Assembly: GCA_016790635.1 (NCBI GenBank)
Contig: JAEUOR010000053.1
Location: 124,001 to 188,000 of the forward strand
Reading direction: 5' to 3'
Length of the DNA: 64,000 nucleotides
Source: Burkholderiales bacterium
GTDB lineage: Bacteria; Pseudomonadota; Gammaproteobacteria; Burkholderiales; JAEUOS01
The position numbers and the translations under genes are program-made. The notes below the pieces were generated by a model. The model was not told the origin of the DNA and made no database searches. It saw nothing but the letters and a program-made list of their open reading frames with translations. Positions 47,288 through 55,469 of this stretch are shown in pieces. Positions within the stretch are counted from its first letter, which is position 1, and every line of letters begins with the position of its first letter.

Positions 47288-48114
47288 CGACCGTAACGAT
47301 ACTCGGCGCTGGCGGCAAGATGGGCTACCGCATCTCGATGAACCTGCTGGACAGCGGCTACAGGATGTACCACGTCGAACTCTCGGAACCAGGGCGCCAG
47401 CGGCTCGCAGCGAGCGGGATTGAATGCGTCTCTTCCGAGATGGCGCTGCCGGCGAGCGACGTCGTGGTCCTCGCGGTACCCGACAAATTGATCGGCAAGG
47501 TGGCGCATCAGATCAGTCCACAGCTCAAGGCGGGCACCATGTTGATCGTACTCGATGCCGCGGCGCCTTACGCCGGACATATGCCGAAGCGGGATGACCT
47601 GGTTTACTTTGTGACCCACCCCTGCCACCCGCCAATCTTCAATGATGAAACCGAGCCTGACGCAAAGAATGACCATTTCGGCGGAACTCACGCCCGGCAA
47701 CACATCGTCTGTTCGCTGATGCAGGGTCCGGAATCGGCTTTTGCTCTGGGAGAGGACATTGCTCGGCGTCTTTACAAGCCCGTGATGCGCGCTCATCGCA
47801 TCACTGTCGAGCAAATGGCGATCCTCGAGCCCGTGCTGTCAGAGACCGTCGGTGCGACCTGCATCTCGGTCATCCGGCAAGCCATGGACGAAGCGATCCG
47901 GCGGGGCGTCCCGGCGCAGGCGGCCCAGGACTTCATCGAGGGGCACCTGACGGTGGAAATCGCCATCCTGTTCGGCCACATCCCGGGCGCGCGGTTTTCC
48001 GATGGCGCGAACCAGGCCATCGAGGTTGCGATGGGAACGCTCTTCAAGCCTGATTGGAAGAAGGTATTTGACAAGCAATCGCTTGACGAGTCCATCCGCA
48101 TGATTGTGAACTGA
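47284..48114 (+). CDS. apnO: Probable D-apionate oxidoisomerase
   Basis: 276 residues from ATG 47284. NAD-binding N-terminus TVTILGAGGKMGYRISMNLL, then VVVLAVPDKLIGKVAHQI, the ApnO-like block THPCHPPIFNDETEPDAKND and HFGGTHARQHIVCSLMQGPE, and a helical C-terminus EQMAILEPVLSETVGATCIS. ApnO oxidises and rearranges D-apionate to 3-oxo-isoapionate, the first step of the RuBisCO-like-protein pathway. With OiaK and OiaX it completes a route from apionate to 3-phosphoglycerate and glycolate. No apionolactone lactonase gene is in the island. Confidence 0.85.
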   Translation: MTTVTILGAGGKMGYRISMNLLDSGYRMYHVELSEPGRQRLAASGIECVSSEMALPASDVVVLAVPDKLIGKVAHQISPQLKAGTMLIVLDAAAPYAGHMPKRDDLVYFVTHPCHPPIFNDETEPDAKNDHFGGTHARQHIVCSLMQGPESAFALGEDIARRLYKPVMRAHRITVEQMAILEPVLSETVGATCISVIRQAMDEAIRRGVPAQAAQDFIEGHLTVEIAILFGHIPGARFSDGANQAIEVAMGTLFKPDWKKVFDKQSLDESIRMIVN

Positions 48115-48134
48115 GGAGGGGCGCGCAAGCGTTC

Positions 48135-48155
48135 CGCAGACGGTTTGTGTCTGCG
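48135..48155 (+). terminator. Hairpin after apnO
   Basis: CGCAGAC-GGTTTGT-GTCTGCG forms a perfect seven-pair stem 20 bases after the apnO stop. No T-run follows, so termination would be weak or Rho-assisted. The rest of 48156-48297 shows no feature. Confidence 0.35.
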
Positions 48156-48297
48156 CACTGGCGCGGGGCCGCAGCGGGGGGGCTGGCAGGTGCGCTATGG
48201 CGGGCGCCTCGGGCGTCGCGAGCATGGTTCCGATTTCACTCGGGAGTGAGCCTCGATACGCGCGCCGCGGGGCTTGTGAACGCTTGTGGGCTTGCTT

Positions 48298-48506
48298 CCC
48301 GTAGCATGGCGACATGGCCGACGAACCCGTCGCCGCCCCGCCGCGGCGCATCGCCCACCTCGACATGGACGCGTTCTACGCGTCCGTCGAGCTCTTGCGC
48401 TACCCGGAATTGCGCGGCCAGCCGGTGGTCATCGGTGGCCGGCGTGCGTCCGAGGGTCGGGAAGCGCGACCGCTGGCCGAGTATGTCGGCCGCGGTGTCG
48501 TGACCA
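48298..48506 (+). repeat. 209-bp direct repeat, right copy (start of intact dinB)
   Basis: Partner of 40621-40829. It covers sixteen bases of leader and the first 64 codons of dinB. The few differences are mostly T-to-C changes in codons 15-25. Confidence 0.9.
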
Positions 48507-49474
48507 CCTGCACCTACGAGGCGCGCGCCTTCGGCGTGCACTCCGGCATGGCGATGATGAAGGCGCGCGCCCTGTGCCCGCAGGCGCTCGCGCTGCCGCT
48601 GGATTTCGACGAGTATCGGCGCCACTCGCGACTCTTCAAGGCGGCCGTGGCCGAGATCGCGCCCGAGATCGAGGATCGCGGCATCGACGAGATCTACATC
48701 GACCTGACCCATGTGCCGGAGGAGTCGCGCCTGCTCGGGTTACGGCTGAAAGCCGCGGTCAAGGCTGCTACCGGCCTCACCTGTTCGATCGCGATTGCGC
48801 CCAACAAGCTCCTCGCCAAGATCGGGTCGGAGCTGGACAAGCCCGACGGATTGACCCTTCTTTTCATGGAAGACCTGGAGAGCGTCATCTGGCCGCTGCC
48901 AGCCAAGCGCATCAACGGCATCGGCCCCAAGGCCAACGAAAAGCTGGCCAAACTCAACATCGTCACCATCGGCGACCTGGCGCGCGAACGGCCGGAATTC
49001 CTGATGCGCCATTTCGGCAAGAGCTACGGCCAGTGGCTGCACGACGCCGCGCACGGGCGCGACGAACGGGAAGTGGTGACCTATTCCGAGCCCAAGTCGC
49101 GCAGCCGCGAGACCACCTTCGAGGATGACACGCGCGACTTTGACGTGATCGCGCCGGTGCTCACGCAACTGTGCCGCCAGGTGGCCGAGGACCTGAAGAA
49201 GCGCGGTTACGTCGGCCGCACCATCGGCGTCAAGCTGCGCTACGACAACTTCCGCATCGTCACGCGCGACAACACGCTGGAGGCTCCGGTCAACGACGCG
49301 CGCGCGATCCGCCGCGCAGCCTTCGCGGCGCTTTCGCGTGTCGCGCCGCAGGGGCGGCTGGTCCGGCCGATTCGCCTGATCGGCGTACGGGTCGGCACAT
49401 TGTTTCGTGAGGGCGACGTGCCGGCGCTGCAGGCCGCTGGCGCGCGCGGTGAGACCGCCGACCTTTTTGGTTGA
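48314..49474 (+). CDS. dinB: DNA polymerase IV (Y family)
   Basis: 386 residues from ATG 48314. The first catalytic block is DMDAFYASVELLRYPELRGQ, the second DRGIDEIYIDLTHV with Asp-Glu, then SIAIAPNKLLAKIGSELDKP, the helix-hairpin-helix RINGIGPKANEKLAKL and a little-finger domain with SRSRETTFEDDTRDF. No beta-clamp QxxLxLF-type motif is obvious, though the last residues ETADLFG may serve. An insert in the fingers (RRASEGREARPLAEYVG) departs from the usual spacing. No SOS box was seen in the leader. Its 5' end has been duplicated at least twice upstream. Confidence 0.94.
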   Translation: MADEPVAAPPRRIAHLDMDAFYASVELLRYPELRGQPVVIGGRRASEGREARPLAEYVGRGVVTTCTYEARAFGVHSGMAMMKARALCPQALALPLDFDEYRRHSRLFKAAVAEIAPEIEDRGIDEIYIDLTHVPEESRLLGLRLKAAVKAATGLTCSIAIAPNKLLAKIGSELDKPDGLTLLFMEDLESVIWPLPAKRINGIGPKANEKLAKLNIVTIGDLARERPEFLMRHFGKSYGQWLHDAAHGRDEREVVTYSEPKSRSRETTFEDDTRDFDVIAPVLTQLCRQVAEDLKKRGYVGRTIGVKLRYDNFRIVTRDNTLEAPVNDARAIRRAAFAALSRVAPQGRLVRPIRLIGVRVGTLFREGDVPALQAAGARGETADLFG

Positions 49475-49490
49475 GGAGGGCGATGCGTGA

Positions 49491-50522
49491 CTACGCGGCC
49501 GCTGCCAGTGCGCCCGACGACGCGAAGAATGCCCGAAATGCTTCGACTGCCGCGCGAATCTGCGTCGCGTTGACATCCATGTGCGTGACCAGACGCGTGC
49601 GCGGCCCCAGCAGGACCTTGATGCCCGCCGCGGCCAGGTGCGCTTGCAAGGCGGCGATGCGTGCCGGCGGCAGATGCACGAACACCATGTTGGTCTGCGG
49701 CGCTTCGACACGAATGCCGTCGATCGTGCGCAATCCCGCGGCTAGCGCTTCTGCATTGTCGTGATCCTCGGCCAGGCGCGCGATGTTGTGCTCCAGCGCG
49801 TAAATGCCCGCCGCTGCCAGCACCCCGGCCTGGCGCATGCCGCCGCCCAGCATCTTGCGCCAGCGCCGCGCGGACGCGATCAGGTCGCGCCGGCCCACCA
49901 GCACCGTGCCGGCCGGTGTGCCCAGGCCCTTGGAGAGGCAGGCCGAGACCGTGTCGAATCCGGCGGTGAGCTCGGCCACCGGCAGTCCCAGCTTGACCGC
50001 GGCGTTGAAGACGCGCGCGCCGTCCAGGTGGGTGGAGAGGTTGTGCCGCGCCGCCAGCGCGAGGGCAGATTCAAGATACGCGCGCGACAGCACCTTGCCG
50101 CTGATCGTGTTCTCGAGTGCAAGCAAGCGTGTCTTGGCGAAATGCGAATCGTCGGGCTTGATCGCCGCCTCGATGTCCTCCAGCCTGAGTGACCCGTCGC
50201 TTTGGTTGGCCAGAGGCTGCGGCTGGATGCTGCCCAGCACCGCCGCGCCGCCGCCTTCGTAGCGATAGGTATGGGCTTCCTGGCCGACCAGGTACTCGTC
50301 GCCGCGCTGGCAGTGCGCCATCAGCGCGGTCAGGTTGCTTTGCGTGCCGGTGGGCAGGAAGAGGCCGGCTTCCTTGCCGAAGAGGGCCGCGGCCAATGCT
50401 TCCAGGCGATTGACGGTGGGGTCGTCGCCGAAGACGTCGTCGCCCAGCGGCGCATCCTGCATGGCGGCGCGCATACCGGCGCCGGGTTGGGTGACGGTGT
50501 CGCTGCGCAGGTCGATGGTCAT
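49491..50522 (-). CDS. ltaE: Low-specificity L-threonine aldolase
   Basis: 343 residues from ATG 50522. PLP-fold type I: IDLRSDTVTQPGAGMRAAM, GDDVFGDDPTVNRLEALAA, LFLPTGTQSNLTALMAHCQR, HLDGARVFNA, and the PLP lysine in SACLSKGLGTPAGTVL. It cleaves threonine or allo-threonine to glycine and acetaldehyde. Convergent with dinB with 16 bp between stops. Single gene. Confidence 0.93.
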   Translation of the reverse strand: MTIDLRSDTVTQPGAGMRAAMQDAPLGDDVFGDDPTVNRLEALAAALFGKEAGLFLPTGTQSNLTALMAHCQRGDEYLVGQEAHTYRYEGGGAAVLGSIQPQPLANQSDGSLRLEDIEAAIKPDDSHFAKTRLLALENTISGKVLSRAYLESALALAARHNLSTHLDGARVFNAAVKLGLPVAELTAGFDTVSACLSKGLGTPAGTVLVGRRDLIASARRWRKMLGGGMRQAGVLAAAGIYALEHNIARLAEDHDNAEALAAGLRTIDGIRVEAPQTNMVFVHLPPARIAALQAHLAAAGIKVLLGPRTRLVTHMDVNATQIRAAVEAFRAFFASSGALAAAA

Positions 50523-50635
50523 GGCGGATGGTGGCGGGAGTCCGGGGTGCGCGGCCTGTCCCGGCCGCATAGGACGCGAAGGGTAGCAGGACTGGTGATC
50601 ACCGACTTTGGCGCGGTCGGTCCCTGCGACGGCAA

Positions 50636-51799
50636 TCAATCCTTGAGCAGCGGCCGCATCGCCAGGAGCCCCAGTAGCGGCCCCGGTACCAGCAGCAGAT
50701 AGAGGTAGGCGATCGAAAGCGAACCGACCATGGCGTTCAGGAGCGTGATGCTGGCGATGGTGATCGCAAAACCGATGCAGTTGGCGGCGATCAATGCCGA
50801 TCCGGTGGCCTCCGCCGGGGCGTTCGCGGCGTTCAGTGCCGAGAACTGCGGCGAGTCGCCGGCCACCACGACACCCCAGAAGACCAGGAAGGCCAGTATC
50901 AGCAGCGGCGGTGCAAACAGGAATACCAATGGTGAGACCAGGCAGCAGGTGCCGGAGGCCGCCAGCTGCGCGACGGCGACACGCGCGCTGCCGAGTTTGA
51001 GCGACACCAGCCCGCCGACCGCGCAACCGGCTGCACCAGCGGCGATGACCCCGAACGACCACAGCGACGCGTCGACCGCGGGGGCAAAAGCGGCGATGAT
51101 CCAGGGTACGAAGGCCCAGAACGCGTAAAGCTCCCACATGTGGCCGAAGTAGCCGAAGGCAGAGGCACGAAAGCGGCGTGACCGGAAGACCTTCTGCAAG
51201 GCGTGCGGATCGAAGCGTGCCGCGCGCGTCAGGTACGGTCCGTCCGGCACCGCCGCGAACATGAGGAGTCCGCCTGCGGCCGCCACCAAGGACACGCCGG
51301 CTAGCACTGCTTGCCAAGGCCACGCCTGGCCCAGAAATTTGAGCAGGTGGGGAAATGCCGTGCCGAGCACCAGGGCGCCGACCAGAAAGCCCAGCGCGTT
51401 GCCCAGACCGCTCCGGTACCACCCGGAGGCGATCTTCATCCCGACCGGGTAGATGCCTGCCAGGAAAAAGCCGGTCGCAAAGCGGCTGGCGAGCAGTGGT
51501 GCAAGTCCCGGTGGCGAAGCCAGCACGGCAGCGTTGGCCAGCGCCGCGCCCAGGCAACATAGCGTGAAAATCACGCGCGGCGAAAAGCGGTCAGCCAGGG
51601 TGAGGAACGCGAACACCAGGGTGCCGGCAATGAAGCCCAGCTGCACTGCGGAGAGGACCTGGCCAAGACTCTCCGCAGGCAGGCCCCAGGCGGCCTTGAG
51701 ATCACCCATCACCGCGTTGCCGGCAAACCAGACCGCGCTGCCGGCGAACTGCGCGGCGACGATGGCGGGAAGAATACGTGCGGGGCGGGAGTTGGACAC
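50636..51799 (-). CDS. MFS transporter (cyanate/nitrate-permease-like)
   Basis: 387 residues from GTG 51799; GTG 51823 would add eight residues and neither has a clear ribosome-binding site. Twelve predicted helices, with LPAIVAAQFAGSAVWFAGNA at the start, LADRFSPRVIFTLCC as the loop 2-3 motif and GFFLAGIYPVGMKIASGWYR in helix 5. The substrate is unknown. Lies 31 bp downstream of the hydrolase-ligase fusion on the same strand, so the carrier may move a fatty or aromatic acid related to that enzyme. Confidence 0.83.
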   Translation of the reverse strand: MSNSRPARILPAIVAAQFAGSAVWFAGNAVMGDLKAAWGLPAESLGQVLSAVQLGFIAGTLVFAFLTLADRFSPRVIFTLCCLGAALANAAVLASPPGLAPLLASRFATGFFLAGIYPVGMKIASGWYRSGLGNALGFLVGALVLGTAFPHLLKFLGQAWPWQAVLAGVSLVAAAGGLLMFAAVPDGPYLTRAARFDPHALQKVFRSRRFRASAFGYFGHMWELYAFWAFVPWIIAAFAPAVDASLWSFGVIAAGAAGCAVGGLVSLKLGSARVAVAQLAASGTCCLVSPLVFLFAPPLLILAFLVFWGVVVAGDSPQFSALNAANAPAEATGSALIAANCIGFAITIASITLLNAMVGSLSIAYLYLLLVPGPLLGLLAMRPLLKD

Positions 51800-51830
51800 A
51801 GGATTCAGGCGTGCACCAGCCACGCCTGGA

Positions 51831-54419
51831 TCAAGGCGCGGATTTGGCGACGCCTGCCGGCTTGTCGGTCGCGGTTTGGGCGAGCTGGCGCCGCAGCACC
51901 TTGCCCAGGGCATTGCGCGGCAGGCTATCCATGAAGGTGATGTCCACGGGTACGGCATGCGCGGCCAGGCGCCGCCGCGCGTGGGCCAATAGCTCCGCGG
52001 AGAGCTTTTGGTCACTCTCCCGCGCGGGACCGCGCCGCACGACAAAGGCATGGATGGTCTGTGCGCGGGTCCATTGCGGCAGGCCGGCCACCGCGGCCTC
52101 CTGCACCGCCGGGTGCTCGTAGAGCACCTCCTCGATGTCGCGCGGGTAGACCGGGTAGCCGCCGGAAAAGATCACGTCTTTCTTGCGGTCGATGACCGTG
52201 AAATACCCGTCCTCGTCCACCTTGGCGATGTCTCCGGTGTGCAGCCAGCCGTCCTTCAATGCCAGCGAGGTGTCCTCCGGGCGGTTCCAGTAACCGCGCA
52301 TGACCTGCGGGCCGCGCACGATGAGTTCGCCCGGCGTGTCGATGCCGGCGTCCTGCCCGGTCTCAGGGTCGATGACGCGCGCTTCGGTGTCGGGCAGTGG
52401 CAGGCCGATGGTTCCCGGGCGCCGCCGCGCGCTCAACGGGCTCACGTGGGTGGCCGGCGCGGCCTCGGTCAGGCCGTAGGCCTCGACCACGCGGCCGCGC
52501 GTGAGTTTCTCGAATTCCTCCTGCACCTCCAGCGGCAGGGGCGAGCCGGAGGATACGCAGACGCGGATCGACGCCACCCCGTACTTGCGCACTCCGGGGA
52601 AATGGCTCAAGGCCTGGAACACCATCGGCACCGCCGGAAAGAGGGTCGGCTTCCTGGCCGCGATTGTCTCGAGCGTCTCTTCGACATCGAAACGCGGCAG
52701 GAGGATCAGGGTCGCGCCGATGAGCGTGGCGAAATTGACGCAACCGGTGATGCCGTAGGAGTGGGAGAACGGCACCACCGCCAGCACGCGTTCGTCCCCC
52801 GGCCGCGCATCGGGAATCCAATGGCGCAGTTGCAGCGCGTTGGCGGCCAGGTTGGCATGGGTCAGCATCACCCCCGCAGGCGCGCCGCCGGTGGTGCCGC
52901 TGGTATAGGCGATGACCGCCAGGTCCTGCATGCCCGGCGCGGGCAGCGGCGCGTGGCTGCCGCGCGCGAGCACGCTGCGAAAGCCGTTGACGGTGAGGTC
53001 TGCAGGTCGCACGGGCGCAGGCCCGGTGGGCGCACCCGGCCCGCCGGCGGCGGCGCTCTTGCCGGTCAGGGTGTAGGCGATCCGCTTGTACCACGGCAGC
53101 CAGGCCTGGAACGCGGTCAGGATCACGCGCTTCAATCCGGCGGCGCCGGCCAAGGCCTCGATCTCGCCGCGATACGAGGACAGCGCGATCAGCACCTGCG
53201 CACCGGCATCGGTCAAGCGCTCCGTGAGCTCATCGCGCGAGAAAAGAGGGTTGACGAACACCGCCACCGCGCCCAGCTTGAGCACACCGTAGTAGGCGAT
53301 CAAGGCCTGCGGGGAATTGGGTAGCACGATGGCCACGCGTTCGCCTGGGTTGACGCCCAAGCGCATCAGGCCGGAGGCGAAGCGATTGGACAGTCGATTG
53401 AGTGCGCGGTAGCTGATTTTGCGTCCGTAGAACTCGCACGCGTCGGTCTTGGCGAAGCGCCGCGCCGCCGCTTCCAGAGTGCGTGTGATCGGCGCTGCGG
53501 GCGGGCGGATGCGGTAGGGCGTGCGGTTGTCATAGTGCTTGAGCCAGGGGCGCTCGGCTTCGAGTGCACGGGCCCGGGCGCGGCGCTGGGCCCGCTCTTC
53601 TGCCAGACGCGCCGGACCGAGGAAGCGCTCGATCGCGCGGTTGACCGCGTCCGGGCGCTCGACCATCACCTGGTGCGCCGAGACCGGGATGACCACCTCC
53701 TCGGCGCCGGGGATCAGCTGCGCCAGGCCACGCTGCGAGGCTTCTTCGAAGAGCAGGTCGCGTTGCCCGAGGATCACGAGCGTCGGCACGGCGACACGCT
53801 TGAGGAGCTCGGTGCCGTCCCACACCGACAGCGCGTTGCGGTTCTGCGCTGTCACCACGTGCGAGGGCGGGTACAGGCGCGCCACCGGGACAAAGCGGCG
53901 CAGGAATGCCAGGAGCGGCGCGGGCAGGCGCAGCAGCGCGCGTCCCGCCCACTTGAGGCGAAACGCCACCGCCGAGCCGATGATCACCAGGCGCTCGACC
54001 CGCTCCGGGTGTTGATTGACGAACCAGGTCGAAAGCGCGCCGCCGAAGGAGTGCGCCACCAGCACGAAGCGCTGCGGCGCTCCTACCGCGTCCAGGATGC
54101 GTTCGATATCGCCTACCAGCTCAGGCACGTCATAGCGCGAGCGCGGCGCGTCCGAATAGCCGTGGCCGCGCAGGTCCAGGGCGATGACGCGGCTGTCGTA
54201 GTGAAAGTGATCCAGCTGGTGCTGCCAGTAGGCACCGCGCCCGCCGAAGCCATGGATGAACACCAGGGTACGCAGGGCGTCGCGCGGTCCGGCGTCGATG
54301 ACCGAGAAGCGCAGCGGGCGCTCGCGCGGCGCCGCCCTTGAAGAAGCGTGCGCGTCGGAATCCTCGCTTGCGGCGGGCAAGGCGACGGTGCGGCGATGAA
54401 GGTCTGCGTCAAAGGCCAC
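51831..54419 (-). CDS. Alpha/beta-hydrolase fused to acyl-CoA synthetase
   Basis: 862 residues from GTG 54419. Residues about 35-275 form an alpha/beta hydrolase: TLVFIHGFGGRGAYWQHQLD, the Ser nucleophile in VLVAHSFGGALSTW, and a late Asp (ILGQRDLLF) and His (VSAHQVM). From about 300 an AMP-dependent ligase follows: YTSGTTGGAPAGVMLTH, VEAYGLTEAAPATHVSP, GWLHTGDIAKVDEDGYFTVI and the adenylation lysine in LPRNALGKVLRR. The P-loop has one extra residue and Ala in place of the usual PKG lysine. The hydrolase has Ser, not the Asp of OleB, so it is not an OleBC olefin enzyme. It probably releases and activates a fatty or related acid. Confidence 0.85.
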   Translation of the reverse strand: MAFDADLHRRTVALPAASEDSDAHASSRAAPRERPLRFSVIDAGPRDALRTLVFIHGFGGRGAYWQHQLDHFHYDSRVIALDLRGHGYSDAPRSRYDVPELVGDIERILDAVGAPQRFVLVAHSFGGALSTWFVNQHPERVERLVIIGSAVAFRLKWAGRALLRLPAPLLAFLRRFVPVARLYPPSHVVTAQNRNALSVWDGTELLKRVAVPTLVILGQRDLLFEEASQRGLAQLIPGAEEVVIPVSAHQVMVERPDAVNRAIERFLGPARLAEERAQRRARARALEAERPWLKHYDNRTPYRIRPPAAPITRTLEAAARRFAKTDACEFYGRKISYRALNRLSNRFASGLMRLGVNPGERVAIVLPNSPQALIAYYGVLKLGAVAVFVNPLFSRDELTERLTDAGAQVLIALSSYRGEIEALAGAAGLKRVILTAFQAWLPWYKRIAYTLTGKSAAAGGPGAPTGPAPVRPADLTVNGFRSVLARGSHAPLPAPGMQDLAVIAYTSGTTGGAPAGVMLTHANLAANALQLRHWIPDARPGDERVLAVVPFSHSYGITGCVNFATLIGATLILLPRFDVEETLETIAARKPTLFPAVPMVFQALSHFPGVRKYGVASIRVCVSSGSPLPLEVQEEFEKLTRGRVVEAYGLTEAAPATHVSPLSARRRPGTIGLPLPDTEARVIDPETGQDAGIDTPGELIVRGPQVMRGYWNRPEDTSLALKDGWLHTGDIAKVDEDGYFTVIDRKKDVIFSGGYPVYPRDIEEVLYEHPAVQEAAVAGLPQWTRAQTIHAFVVRRGPARESDQKLSAELLAHARRRLAAHAVPVDITFMDSLPRNALGKVLRRQLAQTATDKPAGVAKSAP

Positions 54420-54493
54420 GGTGGCGCATCATGCACGCTTGGTGCGCGAGCGGTCAATGCCGCAATGACCGAAGGATCGCGGCCGCCCCCGAT

Positions 54494-54781
54494 TCAGCCC
54501 TGCCGTTCGACGAACTCGATGCCCTTTAAGCTGATCGCTGCCGACTTGGTGCCGCCGTGGCGCTCCAGGCGCACGAAGTCCAGCGTCTTCATGCGCGTGA
54601 GGCGCGGCAGGATGAAGCCCAAGAGTTCGGCGTCGGGATAGGCTGCCGCGCCCGGAAAGACCGCGCGTGCCAGGTCCGGCAGCGGGTGACGATGCTCAGA
54701 GCGCGCATACAGCGTCTTTAAGATGCTGGTTTGCAGCTGGTCCAGGCGGATGGCTTCGGTGGGCAGCAAGGGATCGGGCAT
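54494..54781 (-). CDS. Small protein of unknown function
   Basis: 95 residues from ATG 54781 (a longer frame opens at 54841 but has no ribosome-binding site). Helix-rich start (LPTEAIRLDQLQTSILKTLYA), a Pro-marked segment (HPLPDLARAVFPGAAAYPDA) and a C-terminal half LGFILPRLTRMKTLDFVRLE with strands. The helix-helix-wing order suggests a winged-helix domain, but no family is recognised. Divergence from the fusion gene is only 75 bp. Confidence 0.5.
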   Translation of the reverse strand: MPDPLLPTEAIRLDQLQTSILKTLYARSEHRHPLPDLARAVFPGAAAYPDAELLGFILPRLTRMKTLDFVRLERHGGTKSAAISLKGIEFVERQG

Positions 54782-54880
54782 GTGACGATCGAAGATGAGG
54801 AGCGTAGCGCGCGCGGGGGACAGTCTAGAGTCGAATAGCAACGGGATTCCGCGCCGTTTCAGGCGACCGGCCCGGCCGAT

Positions 54881-55417
54881 TCATTCGCGCCACCGGGCGA
54901 GCGCCACCTGCACCTGCGCATTGGAACTGCGCAGCCAGACCTCGCCATCCTGGATGGTGCATTGCAGGTCCATCGAGCGCTCGGCCAGGCCCGCCAGTTG
55001 GCGCGCGTGCTCGGGGTCGATGGCCTGCACGGCCAGATTGCGCGCGCGGGCCAGCGCCGGGCCGGCGTCCCTCCACCACTGGTTGGCGCTGGCTGCGTAG
55101 GGGTAGACGGTCACGCGGGCGGCCTTGCCGCAGGCCTTGAGCACGGCGCGCGGGTCTGGCTGGCCGACTTCGATCCAGTGGCGGATCGCCCCGGTGAGGT
55201 CCGTCTCGAACAAGTCGGGTTCGGCCACGTCCGACAATCCGCGCCCGAATGCCAGCGATTCACCTGCGTTGAGGGCAAAGGCGAGCACGCGCACCATCAT
55301 GCGTTCGGCTGTTTCGGACGGATGGCAGGCGATGGTCAGCGCATGGTCGGCGTAGTAGTGCCGGTCCATGTCGGCCACCTGCAGCGCGGCCTTGTAAATG
55401 GTCGATTTGAGAGCCAC
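54881..55417 (-). CDS. yaeQ: YaeQ family protein
   Basis: 178 residues from GTG 55417, close to the family length of about 180. Signatures are LKSTIYKAALQVADMDRHYY, HALTIACHPSETAERMMVRV, LAFALNAGESLAFGRGLSD, PDLFETDLTGAIRHWIEVGQ-type block and MDLQCTIQDGEVWLRS. YaeQ has a nuclease-like fold (PD-(D/E)XK type), and its function is unsettled. Divergent from alkB. Confidence 0.93.
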   Translation of the reverse strand: MALKSTIYKAALQVADMDRHYYADHALTIACHPSETAERMMVRVLAFALNAGESLAFGRGLSDVAEPDLFETDLTGAIRHWIEVGQPDPRAVLKACGKAARVTVYPYAASANQWWRDAGPALARARNLAVQAIDPEHARQLAGLAERSMDLQCTIQDGEVWLRSSNAQVQVALARWRE

Positions 55418-55469
55418 GGGAGGGCAGGTCCGGGAGGAGAGCCGCGCATCATGCCCTAGAATCGATCGC

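Noticed and set aside
40840..48506. Island as a classic integrase-type genomic island or transposon
   Set aside because: No integrase, transposase, tRNA gene or terminal inverted repeats were seen; the flanks are dinB-derived direct repeats.
51831..54419. Fusion gene as OleBC olefin enzyme
   Set aside because: The hydrolase has a Ser nucleophile (AHSFGG) where OleB has Asp, and no oleA or oleD is nearby.
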